This document shows, piece after piece, positions 12,176 through 20,584 of a DNA stretch of 45,000 nucleotides. The notes under the pieces are model-generated. The model worked only from the letters and a program-made list of their open reading frames with translations, was not told the origin of the DNA and made no database searches. The translations under genes were made by a program, and so were the position numbers. Origin of the DNA: Symbiodinium natans (Eukaryota; Sar; Dinophyceae; Suessiales; Symbiodiniaceae); contig CAJNDS010002123.1 in assembly GCA_905221605.1 (NCBI GenBank), positions 35,001-80,000 of the forward strand, in the 5' to 3' direction. Every line of letters begins with the position of its first letter. The first letter of the stretch is position 1.

Positions 12176-12299
12176 GGTTCAGGGTTTAGGGTTTAGGGTT
12201 GAGGGTTAAGGGGTTAAGGGGTTAAGGGGTTTAGGGTTTAGGGTTTAGGGTTTAGGGTTTAGGGTTTAGGGTTTAGGGTTTAGGGTTTAGGGTTTAGGG
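12176..12299. repeat. Interstitial telomeric array (TTTAGGG)n
   Basis: About 16 units with a central GGTTAAG-type variant block. Confidence 0.94.
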
Positions 12300-12804
12300 C
12301 AACATGAGACCAGGAGGCCTGCACACGGGGTGTTGAGAACATTGAGAACCCTTCCCCCAGATACCAAACCCGGAACCTAGACCCAATCCCCAAACCCTCC
12401 CTAGACCTCCGTATAGGCTTGAGGGATAACTAAATTTGTAGGGTTCTAGGGCGAAGGGCTCTATGAACCCTGATTGTTTCCAAACTCCATGACCCTGAGT
12501 CCTAAACCCCAATCCGCAAACCCCAAACCCCAAACCCTGAACCCAAATGAAACTAAACCCCACTTGCCTGCAGCCACAGGGGCGTTTTGAGCAACCGCGC
12601 GGTCACCGCATTCTCCGGCCCGACTGGCACTTTAGGGACCTCTGACACAGCTTTGACCCGATTAGGGTTAGGGTTTCGGGGCTTTAGGCTAGGGTTTCGG
12701 AACCGCGATGCAGAGAGGGCGTTGAGGGTGTAGGTGTCAAGACTTCGTCGTGCTTGGGTGAAAGGACCTGATGGCTGACGTGAAAGCCATGCATCCTACT
12801 CCAA

Positions 12805-12877
12805 GGGTTTAGGGTTTAGGGTTTAGGGTTTAGGGTTTAGGGTTTAGGGTTTAGGGTTTAGGGTTTAGGGTTTAGGC
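12805..12877. repeat. Interstitial telomeric array (TTTAGGG)n
   Basis: About 10 perfect units. Confidence 0.95.
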
Positions 12878-13126
12878 AAGCCCACCCAAATGCAGCCGCT
12901 TCAAAAACACCTCAACAACTTGGTAGGCCAGTTACCATATATTAAACTTGAGCTACCCTTTGTTGGGGTTGCCGTTTCTTTTTTTTCAGGGGACCTAGAA
13001 CCAAACAAAGAGCCCAATGGAGGTACTGGGCCAGCAAGTCAACAACGCGACAGGCTTGTCCCGAAACAGCCCTAAAACCCCTCGACCTTGCTAGTGCTTT
13101 AGAGCAGCGGGCCTCACCTTAGTACT

Positions 13127-13212
13127 CCCCCTAAACCCTAAACCCTAAACCCTAAACCCTAAACCCTAAACCTTAAACCCTAAACCCTAAACCCTAAACC
13201 CTAAGCCCTAAA
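13127..13212. repeat. Interstitial telomeric array (CCCTAAA)n
   Basis: About 12 units with single variants (CCTTAAA, CCCTAAG). Confidence 0.95.
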
Positions 13213-13289
13213 CCCCAAATGGAACAACCCCGCCTCCCCAGGAGGTTTGGGCTCCTTCGAGGTCCTGCGGCCTCTCTCTGAGGAGATGT

Positions 13290-13430
13290 TAAAGGTTTAG
13301 GGTTTAGGGTTTAGGGTTTGGGGTTTAGGGTTTAGGGTTTTGGGTTGAGGATTTATGGTGTAGGGTTTAGGGTTTATAGGGTTTAGGGGTTAAGGTTTAG
13401 GGTTCAGGGTTTAGGTTCCAGGTTTAGGGG
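13290..13430. repeat. Degenerate telomeric array (TTTAGGG)n
   Basis: TTTAGGG units with TTTGGGG, TTCAGGG and spacer variants. Confidence 0.88.
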
Positions 13431-14505
13431 ATTTGTTTCTAAGGTTCCAAGTATGAGCCCTTAGTTTGGGTCCCTTGCTACATAACCCTTACACACACAC
13501 ACACTTTACTAATACCTCTCAAGGGCCCATATCCATACAAGCAAGGGTAAAGGACCATACTACGGGCGCATGGTTCCAAGCTTAGATACTTGGGGGTAGG
13601 CTTAGGTTTAGGGTTTGTTCTTACCAGGGTCAACCCTAAACCCTGAACCCTGAACCCTGAACCCTAGACCCTAAACCCTAAACCGCAAACCCTAAACCCT
13701 AAATCCTAAACCCTAAATCCTAAACCCTAAACCCTAAACCCTTACTTTGGGGGTTGTAGGATGTGGGGCAGCTCTCCGAATCGGTTCCTTTGCTGGACAC
13801 TCCGGAAGACTCAGCTTGTTGAAACACAGACCTTAGCATCGTTTAGGGTTTAGGGTTTAGGGTTTAGGGTTCAGGGTTTAGGGTTTAGGGTTTAGGGTTG
13901 ACAGGGGCAATATCTTCTTGCATACTATGATTAGGGCACCTGTTTTTTGTTGGATTGGCTACCTTATAACGGATTCATGAACCAAAAAAAGGGTGGACAA
14001 AAAAGTACCACTGGGCTACCACGTCTTGGTGAGCTTTGCCACCATAAGACTCCCCAAGCTTCCCAAAGCTTCCCGGGTACCTGCCCCCCATGAACCTAAA
14101 CCCCAAACCCTAAACCCTAAACCCCAAACCCCCTCCCGCAAAGACCTTATAACAACATCTTGATCAGCTTCGCAACCTCAAATCTTAGACACCTGAAACC
14201 CTGGCCTACAACCATGCAGGTCCTTGCAGGCCGTTTACAACGGTCCCTAAACCCTAAACCCTAAACCCTAAACCCTAAACCCTCAAGCGCTTCTGGGCTC
14301 GGGGTTTATGGTTCCCCCGTACACACACACACACCAAACCCTACACCCTACACTTGGCCCTCAGCAATATGAACGCCTAAGCTTAACTCCAAAGAAATGA
14401 ACCCCTCTTAAACCCCTATAAACCCAAACCCTTAAACCCCAAACCCTCAACCGCCAAACCCTTCAACCCTAAACCCTCAACCCTCAACCTTCAACCCTCA
14501 ACCCC

Positions 14506-14591
14506 AAACATTAAACCCTAAACCCTAAACCCTAAACCCTAAACCCTAAACCCTAAACCCTAAACCCTAAACCCTAAACCCTAAACCCTAG
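14506..14591. repeat. Interstitial telomeric array (CCCTAAA)n
   Basis: About 12 units. Confidence 0.95.
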
Positions 14592-15352
14592 CCCTCGAAA
14601 CAAGGCCGGCCTGCAGCGCGCGACGGCGCGCTCTTCGGGTTGATCTGGCCTGGGCCCGGCGCAACAGGCAAAGTGGAGCCCAACTTAAGGTTTAGGGTTT
14701 GAAAAGAACTTATAGGGGTTGCCGAGACTTAGGGACCGGGTCTATCGACGCCTATCATAGGGGGCTACTTTAGGGACCTATCTTCGGTTTTTAGGGGGTT
14801 GTAGGGTTTTTAGTGGGCTTGCAGGGTTTGCAGGGTTTGTAGGGTTTGTAGGGTTCGAAGGGTTTATGGGGTTTAATAGGGTTTGTCTAGGCGGTTATGG
14901 GCTTCCCGTTGAGGGCAATAAGGAACCAGTGCTATAAGGAACCCAGCAGGGAGAAAGGCCTACTGAGAGATCTCGGTTGTAGGGCAGCCCTGTTTGCGAT
15001 TCTAGCTTTGAGGACCGATGCTCGCGCAGAAATGCTCGCGCACGTCCCTGTCTGAAGCCAGTGCGTCTCGTGCCCTTAATCGCCTCAATCTCATTCCCCT
15101 AAATAACCCCTATTAAACCCTATATATACTTTGTATAGTCCCTATAGACTACCGCCCAAATAGCCCCCTAAATAACCCCCAAGGTCCCTCATAAGGGTCC
15201 CTCCTTCAGTCCCCCAACTGTCTTCAGAGCTACCCCTTCTAACCCTAAACCCTAAGAACCCTTTGTTGAACACAACAACCCTAAAAGTCCTAAACCCAAG
15301 CAGAAGCAGAACCCCCCCTCACCCACAGGCATGGATCCGAACGGTCTGACTA

Positions 15353-15458
15353 AACCCTAAACCCTAAACCCTAAACCCTAAACCCTAAACCCTAAACCCT
15401 AAACCCTAAACCCTAAACCCTAAACCCTAAACCCTAAACCCTAAACCCTAAACCCTAA
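15353..15458. repeat. Interstitial telomeric array (CCCTAAA)n
   Basis: About 15 perfect units. Confidence 0.96.
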
Positions 15459-15878
15459 GGGGGTTGGCAAAGGTAGGGGGAGGGGGGGGGGAACGGCAGG
15501 CCTCACCGACCCTGAAGATGCCCCAACTCCCCGGCTGCAACCCCTGATTTTACCTGGATAGTTGCTTGTATGTAAAGGGTTTAGGGTTTAGGGTTTAGGG
15601 TTTAGGGTTTAGGGTTTGGGGGGGAGGTTTAGGTGGGGTGTCATGAGGTCTAAGGTTTAAGCGTGTTGGGCTTAGGGGGGGCGGGGGGGGTGGGGAGGAT
15701 GCGGAACTGGGTGGCCGGTACCATACGAGCAGAATATATCTGTAGCCCCCTGAACCGAGGAGCTACAGGTCACCCTAAACCCTAAACCCTAAACCCTAAA
15801 CCCTAACCCCAAACCCCAAACCCCAAACCCCAACCCTAAAACCCCAGACCCCACACTGGAAATCCCAACCCTGCACCC

Positions 15879-15981
15879 TAAGGATCCATGAACCTGTATA
15901 GTACATACTTGGGCCTTAAAGGGGTCCCTATATTGTAGCTTTAGGGACCAAGTGTTTGCTATATAGATACATGGATCCTTA
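15879..15981. mobile_element. 103-bp palindromic MITE-like element
   Basis: TAAGGATCCATG (15879-15890) is the exact reverse complement of CATGGATCCTTA (15970-15981). The interior continues as an imperfect palindrome (GGTCCCTA with TAGGGACC). A TA target duplication of the mariner type is possible because both ends are TA. It lies between two telomeric arrays. Confidence 0.5.
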
Positions 15982-15990
15982 GGGGCACCT

Positions 15991-16122
15991 GCTAAACCCT
16001 AAACCCTAAACCCTAAACCCTAAACCCTAAACCCTAAACCCTAAACCCTAAACCCTAAACCCTAAACCCTAACCCCTAAACCCTAAACCCTAAACCCTAA
16101 ACCCTAAACCCTAAACCCCAAA
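15991..16122. repeat. Interstitial telomeric array (CCCTAAA)n next to the viral element
   Basis: About 18 units ending 70 bases before the left end of the integrated element. Confidence 0.95.
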
Positions 16123-16189
16123 CCGCTGCAAGTGCCAGTCTGGCCTGGTTCCGCCGGCGTGAGCCAGGTCGGATCCATGCCTGTGAGGT

Positions 16190-16194
16190 GAGGG
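16190..16194. repeat. Target-site duplication, left copy (GAGGG)
   Basis: GAGGG precedes the element's 5'-AG terminus and recurs at 38375-38379 after its CT-3' end. The match can be extended to TGAGGGAG (16189-16196 and 38374-38381) if the termini are drawn two or three bases differently, so the exact length is ambiguous. Polintons usually make 6-bp duplications. Confidence 0.6.
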
Positions 16195-16270
16195 AGAAGC
16201 GAATGTCATGCACGTCGTCATACTCCGCATATATGACCCCCCGACCCCCCGAAATTTAATTCAAAAACTC

Positions 16271-16307
16271 CTTGATACATTGAATATTTAAAATTGAATG
16301 TATCAAG
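16271..16307. terminator. Hairpin after left TIR gene
   Basis: CTTGATACATT (16271-16281) pairs with AATGTATCAAG (16297-16307). It begins 6 bases past the stop codon of the TIR zinc-finger gene. Confidence 0.65.
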
Positions 16308-16312
16308 CAGTA

Positions 16313-16744
16313 TTACTCTCGCCTTCGCTGTTCCAATTCAAGGTGTCTCGGTGTTCCAAAATGTGATATCCTTGTCTTCTTACTTAACCAAATTCTACAA
16401 GTCTCGCACCAAAATTTATTTTTGGTATCTTCCACATCTGACTGCTCTCCTTCTTCCAATTTTAAATAGTGTTGGTGTCTTATTGTTTTTGTATGTCTCT
16501 GGTATTGGTCTTTGGCTACATACATTTCGCATAAGTTGCACCATGTTTTCTCTCTTTTCTTTTCTAATATGTCTTCTCGCTTCTTCTCGAAATACCTTTG
16601 ACATTTCTCCCTCGCCTTGTCTGGGTTGTCCTGTTGATTTTTTCTACAAGCATCCGAGCACGGAATACAAACTCTGCATCCCTCCTTGAATTCAACTTCC
16701 TCCTTCTTCTTCCTACATCTGCTACATCGTTTGACCGTTTCCAT
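16313..16744 (-). CDS. TIR-encoded triple zinc-finger protein, left copy (143 aa)
   Basis: Small basic protein with three Cys/His modules. An N-terminal Cys cluster has C7, C10, C23, C26, C29 and C33; the two C-terminal fingers are C69-C72-H84-H90 and C113-C116-H128-H134, both C-x2-C-x11-H-x5-H. The frame opens 19 codons earlier at 16801, but that extension is the promoter read through (TTTAAAGGAAT, TATATATG), so I start at the ATG at 16744. This matches the start of its paralogue at 37105. It is transcribed outward towards the element end. The right TIR copy differs by one residue (F or Y at 52). Binding of nucleic acid is an inference; no specific function is known. Confidence 0.85.
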   Translation of the reverse strand: METVKRCSRCRKKKEEVEFKEGCRVCIPCSDACRKNQQDNPDKAREKCQRYFEKKREDILEKKREKTWCNLCEMYVAKDQYQRHTKTIRHQHYLKLEEGEQSDVEDTKNKFWCETCRIWLSKKTRISHFGTPRHLELEQRRRE

Positions 16745-16792
16745 ACTACATATATAATACGCGTATTCCTTTAAATGTTTTCTAAAATCAAT
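16745..16792 (-). promoter_or_regulatory. Early-type promoter cassette, left TIR gene
   Basis: On the minus strand it reads AATTGATTTTAG, then CATTTAAAGGAAT, then TATTATATATG, ending just before the ATG. It is a weaker form of the cassette upstream of 35783 and 37105. Confidence 0.6.
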
Positions 16793-16946
16793 TCTTTCCA
16801 ATGGGCGTGATGGGGTTTATTCATTTTATCAAAATTATGAAAAAAGGTATTTCCATTCTTCCCGATGGGCGTGAGGGGGTTGATAGAATTTAGGGTATTT
16901 TTAGGGTTTCAGGGCTTGGTGGCAGTATGCGTTTATTCAATAATAA

Positions 16947-16962
16947 TTAATAATATTATTAA
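16947..16962. terminator. AT palindrome after the 16982-17569 gene
   Basis: TTAATAATATTATTAA is a perfect palindrome lying 20 bases past the stop codon of the leftward gene. Confidence 0.5.
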
Positions 16963-16981
16963 ATTATCATTGCTAGGCTAC

Positions 16982-17569
16982 TTAGTTAGATTTCTGCACA
17001 ATCATTTGATTTGAGAACTCTGATGTTTCTTCTAAATATTCAGGAGGAAAACTTTTATCTCTTCTTATATCATATGCTAATAAATATATGATTTTAAGAA
17101 ATATATGATATACCATCTGATAATAATTAGCATATCCACACAATGTACCTTCAAACTGTTTCATCTTCTTTTGATGCCACTTGTGAAAATCAAATGTTCC
17201 TAAGTTTTCGTACATTGTTTTCATTTCAAGGTGTATCTCAAGTGTGTATTTATCTTTTTGAACATCGCCTTGCATTATTTTTTGAACTTCATCATATTCT
17301 GGGTAGTTATGTGATTTAGTAAAAGGAAGGATGTAATCATCTAATAAGCATCTTAATTTACAGCACTTGTCGCAACCGTAGAAGTCTGTAACAATATGTT
17401 TAATACTTTGTAAAGCATCGCATTTATTTAATGATATCTGCTGTCTGTTCTTAACTTGTTGGCATGAAGTACAGTTGGTGAAGTACTCAAACTTACCAAT
17501 GTTATTATACATTATTTCGGTTTCATTATACTCACTCTCGCTTTCGTACTCACTTTCAGTATAACTCAT
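16982..17569 (-). CDS. Cys-rich (double CxxC) family protein, paralogue 1 (195 aa)
   Basis: Unknown function. It has an acidic Tyr/Ser/Glu-rich N-terminus, then C33-x2-C36 and C66-x2-C69 about 30 residues apart, which could form one zinc-binding module. The C-terminal half is rich in aromatic and hydrophobic helices (around YYQMVYHIFLKIIYLLAY). The ATG at 17569 is chosen; the two codons before it (GTG AAA) belong to the conserved leader of the promoter cassette. Genes at 17704-18294 and 35783-36460 share the same Cys spacing and the same promoter, so the three are probably paralogues. The outward position in the left arm and the cassette suggest early expression. No homologue was recognised. 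Confidence 0.8.
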   Translation of the reverse strand: MSYTESEYESESEYNETEIMYNNIGKFEYFTNCTSCQQVKNRQQISLNKCDALQSIKHIVTDFYGCDKCCKLRCLLDDYILPFTKSHNYPEYDEVQKIMQGDVQKDKYTLEIHLEMKTMYENLGTFDFHKWHQKKMKQFEGTLCGYANYYQMVYHIFLKIIYLLAYDIRRDKSFPPEYLEETSEFSNQMIVQKSN

Positions 17570-17630
17570 TTTCACACTTAATATATAAAGGCGTCATTTC
17601 TTTAAATACTTTCTTCCTTGAATGGTTCAA
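17570..17630 (-). promoter_or_regulatory. Early-type promoter cassette for paralogue 1
   Basis: On the minus strand: GGTTTGAACCATTCAAGGAA, then GTATTTAAAGAAATGACG, then TTATATATTAAGTGTGAAA, then ATG. The 5' part matches the 37105 cassette nearly base for base. Confidence 0.75.
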
Positions 17631-17665
17631 ACCATTATACAATATTTTCTACGGTATTTTCAACG

Positions 17666-17692
17666 ATAATATTATTTATTGAATAATATTAT
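17666..17692. terminator. Hairpin after paralogue 2
   Basis: ATAATATTATT (17666-17676) and AATAATATTAT (17682-17692) form an 11-bp stem with a 5-nt loop, 12 bases past the stop of the leftward gene. Confidence 0.65.
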
Positions 17693-17703
17693 GGTTGCTT
17701 TAC

Positions 17704-18294
17704 TTAAAAATGTCGTTCTACCCACTGTGCAACTTTAATATAATTAAAGTATTTTGTATATCCTCTGGCATGATGTTTTATGTATTGATAAAAAAGATGT
17801 TTTAAAACATCATAGAAAGGCATTCTATCATTTCTATAATAAAAGAACTCATCTTCTAGGTCAGTTTCGTCAAAAATAGAATATCCTTTAACAGGACATG
17901 CTTCAGAAAACCACTGTTTGTATTCATCAAATCCTTTTAAATAATAAGTGTCATTAACAAACTTTACCAGCATTCCCTTTTTACAACTTTCCGAATTCCT
18001 GATTAATTCTTTCATATAGGTTTTCTTTTCCTTCAAGGTTTTTAGTTTGTTGTATTTGGTATCTAGATGATTGTAGATAAAGTTAAACAGCTTTGCCTCT
18101 TTACAATATTCTTTATATTCTTCTTTTTCATATTCTAACTCATACTTCATCATTTTAGAACAGTTATAACAACTCAGGTAAGGTAGAATATTATTAACAA
18201 TATTAGCATCAAAAACCAAATTTAGAACAACCGCCTTTCTATTCCTATGACATTTACACACATAGCAGTTCTCTTCTAATTTGAATAATCCCAT
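17704..18294 (-). CDS. Cys-rich (double CxxC) family protein, paralogue 2 (196 aa)
   Basis: Unknown function. C10-x2-C13 and C42-x2-C45 are separated by 28 residues, as in the other two family members. The middle is a Lys/Glu-rich helical stretch and the C-terminus is aromatic (FYDVLKHLFYQYIKHHARGY). The ATG at 18294 is used; the upstream GTG-AAA is leader. It shares the promoter cassette with its neighbour at 16982-17569 and with the right-arm gene at 35783. A zinc-binding host-interaction or regulatory role is possible but unproven. Confidence 0.8.
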   Translation of the reverse strand: MGLFKLEENCYVCKCHRNRKAVVLNLVFDANIVNNILPYLSCYNCSKMMKYELEYEKEEYKEYCKEAKLFNFIYNHLDTKYNKLKTLKEKKTYMKELIRNSESCKKGMLVKFVNDTYYLKGFDEYKQWFSEACPVKGYSIFDETDLEDEFFYYRNDRMPFYDVLKHLFYQYIKHHARGYTKYFNYIKVAQWVERHF

Positions 18295-18345
18295 TTTCAC
18301 ACTAATATATATAGTCGCTATTTCTTTAACTGCTTTTTTCCTTGA
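18295..18345 (-). promoter_or_regulatory. Early-type promoter cassette for paralogue 2
   Basis: On the minus strand: ATCAAGGAAAAAAGC, AGTTAAAGAAATAGCG, ACTATATATATTAG, TGTGAAA, ATG. Confidence 0.75.
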
Positions 18346-18351
18346 TATAAA

Positions 18352-18636
18352 TTAAAAATACTTCTCATTCTCCGCATCATACTGCACTTCGTAATACTTC
18401 TTTGTTTCTTCCTTTGGGTTTAAAATATCTTTGTTATGTAACTTATTAATGTATGCATTCCTTTTGTTGTTATAGTTTGAATTAGTTGTATTAGGTGTTT
18501 GGTTCTCCTTCCCTTTCTTCTTCTCCTCAATATTATCAATTCTCGTAACTAATTTAGCTACTGTTTCTTTTAACTCTTTAACCTCTTCTTTTAACTTCTT
18601 GATGGGGCTTTTGACTTCAGAGGAAGTTTCACTCAT
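18352..18636 (-). CDS. Small coiled-coil protein (94 aa)
   Basis: Unknown function. Residues about 10-45 form a strongly charged heptad-like region (KKLKEEVKELKETVAKLVTR) typical of a coiled coil, followed by an Asn/Thr-rich linker and a Tyr-rich tail. A TCTA core lies at 18648-18651 on the minus strand, 12-15 bases before the ATG, so it belongs to the TCTA promoter class with the virion genes. It could be a structural or oligomerisation protein. Confidence 0.7.
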   Translation of the reverse strand: MSETSSEVKSPIKKLKEEVKELKETVAKLVTRIDNIEEKKKGKENQTPNTTNSNYNNKRNAYINKLHNKDILNPKEETKKYYEVQYDAENEKYF

Positions 18637-18669
18637 ATATACAAACTTAGATTAAAAGTTTTAAAAGTT

Positions 18670-18867
18670 TTAACGCATTTGAACACTTTGTTGTATCTTC
18701 ATTCTCTCACCTTCCTTTCTCAAATCGTCTCTACAATACTTGCAAGTCGTTGTTGAATACTTGTTATTAGTATTTAAGAAGTTATTCATCGGATACTTCT
18801 TTTTGCACCTCTTGCATTCTAATAGTTTATCTTCAACTTCTCGTGTTTCACCAAATACAACGAGCAT
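18670..18867 (-). CDS. Small double-CxxC zinc-ribbon-like protein (65 aa)
   Basis: The C-R-C-type motif CKRCKKKYPMNNF is followed about 20 residues later by CKYC, the pattern of a short zinc ribbon or HNH-like finger, with a basic tail. The frame opens at 18885, but the ATG at 18867, preceded by TTATATA, is the more likely start. Its N-terminal finger resembles that of the 37105 protein (CSKCKKTKEINEF). The function is unknown. Confidence 0.6.
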   Translation of the reverse strand: MLVVFGETREVEDKLLECKRCKKKYPMNNFLNTNNKYSTTTCKYCRDDLRKEGERMKIQQSVQMR

Positions 18868-18888
18868 TATATAATCAGGTGACAAAAT

Positions 18889-18918
18889 AATTCATAACAT
18901 AACGAAATGTTATGAATT
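18889..18918. terminator. Perfect hairpin upstream of the 18.7-kb zinc gene
   Basis: AATTCATAACAT and ATGTTATGAATT form a 12-bp stem with a 6-nt loop. No gene end adjoins it on the minus strand, so the associated transcript is unclear. Confidence 0.45.
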
Positions 18919-19175
18919 GTGCATGTCCTTAAGATTTAACGAAGCTTCAAACTAATTAAGTGATACATCTTATGTGTATCAAATTATACAGATGTATCAA
19001 GATACTTCCCCCTTTCTCTCGTCCATCTATAAATATGCAGTAGGTATTACAGGGGACACGAGGAACGAAGCTCGCGTGCTACGCGACTTGACTGCAGGGG
19101 GTGTTATTTTTCTTCTCCTTCTTCCAATTCGGTCTGGGCGCTGTACTCTGTCAATTGTATAATATATTCTACTAT
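18919..19175. other. Intergenic region in left arm without a clear gene
   Basis: It contains small inverted repeats (TGATACA...TGTATCA near 18960-18981) like those at the 3' ends of the TIR genes. It also holds a GC-rich block at 19056-19090 related to the palindromic repeat found inside several genes. The short ORFs on either strand look like noise. It may be a remnant of a lost gene. Confidence 0.5.
19056..19090. repeat. GC-rich palindromic repeat, intergenic copy
   Basis: ACGAAGCTCGCGTGCTACGCGAC resembles the NruI-site-rich repeat seen within genes at 27571, 29815 and 30130. The GC content contrasts with the AT-rich surroundings. Confidence 0.5.
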
Positions 19176-19571
19176 TTAATCCATTTTATGTAACTCATGT
19201 TTAGCTATGACTTCAATATCCTTTTTAATTTCTATTATATCCGTCTCGCATTTATCTAACCTTTCTTCAAGTTCTTCTGGGGTAATCTGAGATTTGCCCC
19301 ATCCTGTATCGCATATTTCAACGCTACCTGTCTGTAATGAATTTTCATCTTTAAAAATATCATCGGGACTAGTATGTCTCCCATTACCACCAAATTTAGT
19401 ATTTCTTTTATCAATAACAGTATCTGTTGTAACTATATTGTTTTCTTTAACTGTCTTCGTTTCCTTATGATAAAACTGCCTTTTACAACGGCAAGGTATA
19501 CAATGAACGCCTTTTTTATCAATATGCAAACCTTTATCTCTTCCTCCACTGTCATTTGATGTATCGCTCAT
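19176..19571 (-). CDS. Hypothetical protein with Cys pair and C-terminal helix (131 aa)
   Basis: Unknown. There is a Cys/His segment near residues 23-35 (HCIPCRCKRQFYH), then a polar Asn/Thr-rich middle. The C-terminal acidic helix (EELEERLDKCETDIIEIKKD) could be a coiled coil. TCTA lies at 19582-19585 on the minus strand, just before the ATG. The gene follows the small ORF at 19577-19723 by a few bases in the same direction, so they may be cotranscribed. Confidence 0.6.
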   Translation of the reverse strand: MSDTSNDSGGRDKGLHIDKKGVHCIPCRCKRQFYHKETKTVKENNIVTTDTVIDKRNTKFGGNGRHTSPDDIFKDENSLQTGSVEICDTGWGKSQITPEELEERLDKCETDIIEIKKDIEVIAKHELHKMD

Positions 19572-19576
19572 TTACA

Positions 19577-19723
19577 TTAACTAGATTTTTTAACATTCTT
19601 AATATAATAGCATACTGCTTTAAGAAACTCTAACAGACTGTGACAACACATTCTATACCTTGGAGTTTTTATTACATAATCTAGTTTCTCTATCTCATTT
19701 ATTACTTCTATGTATTTATTCAT
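19577..19723 (-). CDS. Small ORF, 48 aa, helical
   Basis: It begins MNKYIEVINEIEKLDYVIK and ends in a Cys-containing, Lys-rich helix. The upstream sequence TTTAAATATATA is promoter-like, and the frame fills the gap between two good genes. Its pattern resembles the C-terminal part of the frameshifted gene at 20581-20789. The product is unknown. Confidence 0.5.
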   Translation of the reverse strand: MNKYIEVINEIEKLDYVIKTPRYRMCCHSLLEFLKAVCYYIKNVKKSS

Positions 19724-19764
19724 TATATATTTAAACCATATAATTCTTCTATGTAATAATAATA

Positions 19765-20556
19765 ATGATTACTCCTATAGTCAAACCAGTTAATGTTAAA
19801 GAATATGATTTTAAACAATCTAAGTATGAAATAGCACCACGATTACCATTTTCACAAATAATAACAGGTCCATCAGGTTCAGGAAAAGGTATTCTATTAC
19901 AGTCAATGATACTAGACATTTACAGAGATGTCTTTGAAAGAATATATATATGGTCCCCCTCCATTTCAGTGGATAGTAATTGGTTACCAGTTAAAAAATA
20001 TATTCAGGATAATTTAAAGGTTAACTTAGATAAAGAAAAGTGTCTATTTGATGAGTATATCCCCGAAGAATTAGAAGCGGTGATAAAAAGACAGCATAAA
20101 GTCATTGAATACCAGAAGAAGAACGACCACAATAACTTATTCTCAATACTGATAATAGTGGATGATTTTGCTGATAGTAAGGCATTCTCAAGAAACTCAC
20201 CGCTATTAAATCAGTTGTATGTCCGCGGGAGACACAACAGTATTAACATCATAACAAGCACACAAAAGTTTAACGCGCTGTCTCCTATCATTCGCGTAAA
20301 TAGTCGTCAGTTATTCTTCTTCAGGTTAAGGAATTATAAGGAAATAGAAACAATGGTTGAAGAATTAAGCGCCGTATTAATTAAGAAATCCAGTGTAGCA
20401 GATACTAAAAACCTACAAGAAGCAAAGAAACTATTATTAGAAGTGTATAATATAGCAACAGAAGAACCATACAGTTTTTTATTTATTAACTTAATGAAAG
20501 GGGATGTTAATGATATGTTTTATAAACGATTTGATGCTAAACTAGTGATTGATTAA
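19765..20556 (+). CDS. Genome-packaging ATPase, FtsK/HerA superfamily (A32-like), 263 aa
   Basis: The ATPase is expected to pump the viral genome into the capsid. Walker A is GPSGSGKG at residues 35-42 and Walker B is ILIIVDD at 128-134, followed by a conserved RGRHNSINIITSTQ segment (a Q-sensor-like region) near 150-165. This order and the 263-aa length fit the A32-like ATPases of Polintons, virophages and PLVs. The ATG follows a TCTA core at 19748-19751 and an AT-rich leader. The frame is intact. It converges on the leftward gene ending at 20581; both stop codons sit in one shared hairpin. Confidence 0.9.
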   Translation: MITPIVKPVNVKEYDFKQSKYEIAPRLPFSQIITGPSGSGKGILLQSMILDIYRDVFERIYIWSPSISVDSNWLPVKKYIQDNLKVNLDKEKCLFDEYIPEELEAVIKRQHKVIEYQKKNDHNNLFSILIIVDDFADSKAFSRNSPLLNQLYVRGRHNSINIITSTQKFNALSPIIRVNSRQLFFFRLRNYKEIETMVEELSAVLIKKSSVADTKNLQEAKKLLLEVYNIATEEPYSFLFINLMKGDVNDMFYKRFDAKLVID

Positions 20557-20584
20557 TAATATTATTTGATAATAATATTATTAA
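20553..20584. terminator. Shared hairpin between convergent genes
   Basis: TTAATAATATTATT (20553-20566) and AATAATATTATTAA (20571-20584) form a perfect 14-bp stem with a TGAT loop. The stop codons of the ATPase (TAA at 20554) and the opposing gene (20581-20583) both lie inside it. Confidence 0.75.

Larger units (their letters stand above)
1..16194. other. Subtelomeric flank, left, no complete gene seen
   Basis: The region is a mosaic of interstitial CCCTAAA and TTTAGGG arrays in both orientations, separated by unique islands of about 100-400 bases. The larger arrays are listed separately. Smaller ones lie near 545-615, 781-925, 3412-3498, 3621-3662, 4717-4766, 5769-5828, 6219-6287, 10280-10340, 13630-13742, 13839-13900, 14244-14284, 15576-15620 and 15771-15838. 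Open frames over 60 codons here are mostly telomeric repeat read in frame. A few islands look like coding fragments and are listed separately. No rRNA or tRNA was recognised. Confidence 0.85.
16195..16927 (+). repeat. Left terminal inverted repeat
   Basis: Positions 16197-16801 align without gaps to the reverse complement of 37767-38371 (paired coordinates sum to 54568), with only about two or three substitutions seen. The inner part, to about 16927, is still alignable but diverged. The tip contains a CCCCCCGACCCCCCG tract near 16237-16252. The repeat contains a complete zinc-finger gene with its promoter and 3' hairpin. Confidence 0.93.

Noticed and set aside
16294-16689. 131-aa hydrophobic ORF antisense to the TIR zinc-finger gene (also 37879-38274)
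   Set aside because: The sense frame has clear Cys/His motifs, promoter and hairpin; the antisense frame is its mirror image.
16745-16801. N-terminal 19-residue extension of the TIR zinc-finger frame (and 37767-37823)
   Set aside because: These bases match the promoter cassette of the other early-type genes, and the paralogue starts at the equivalent internal Met.
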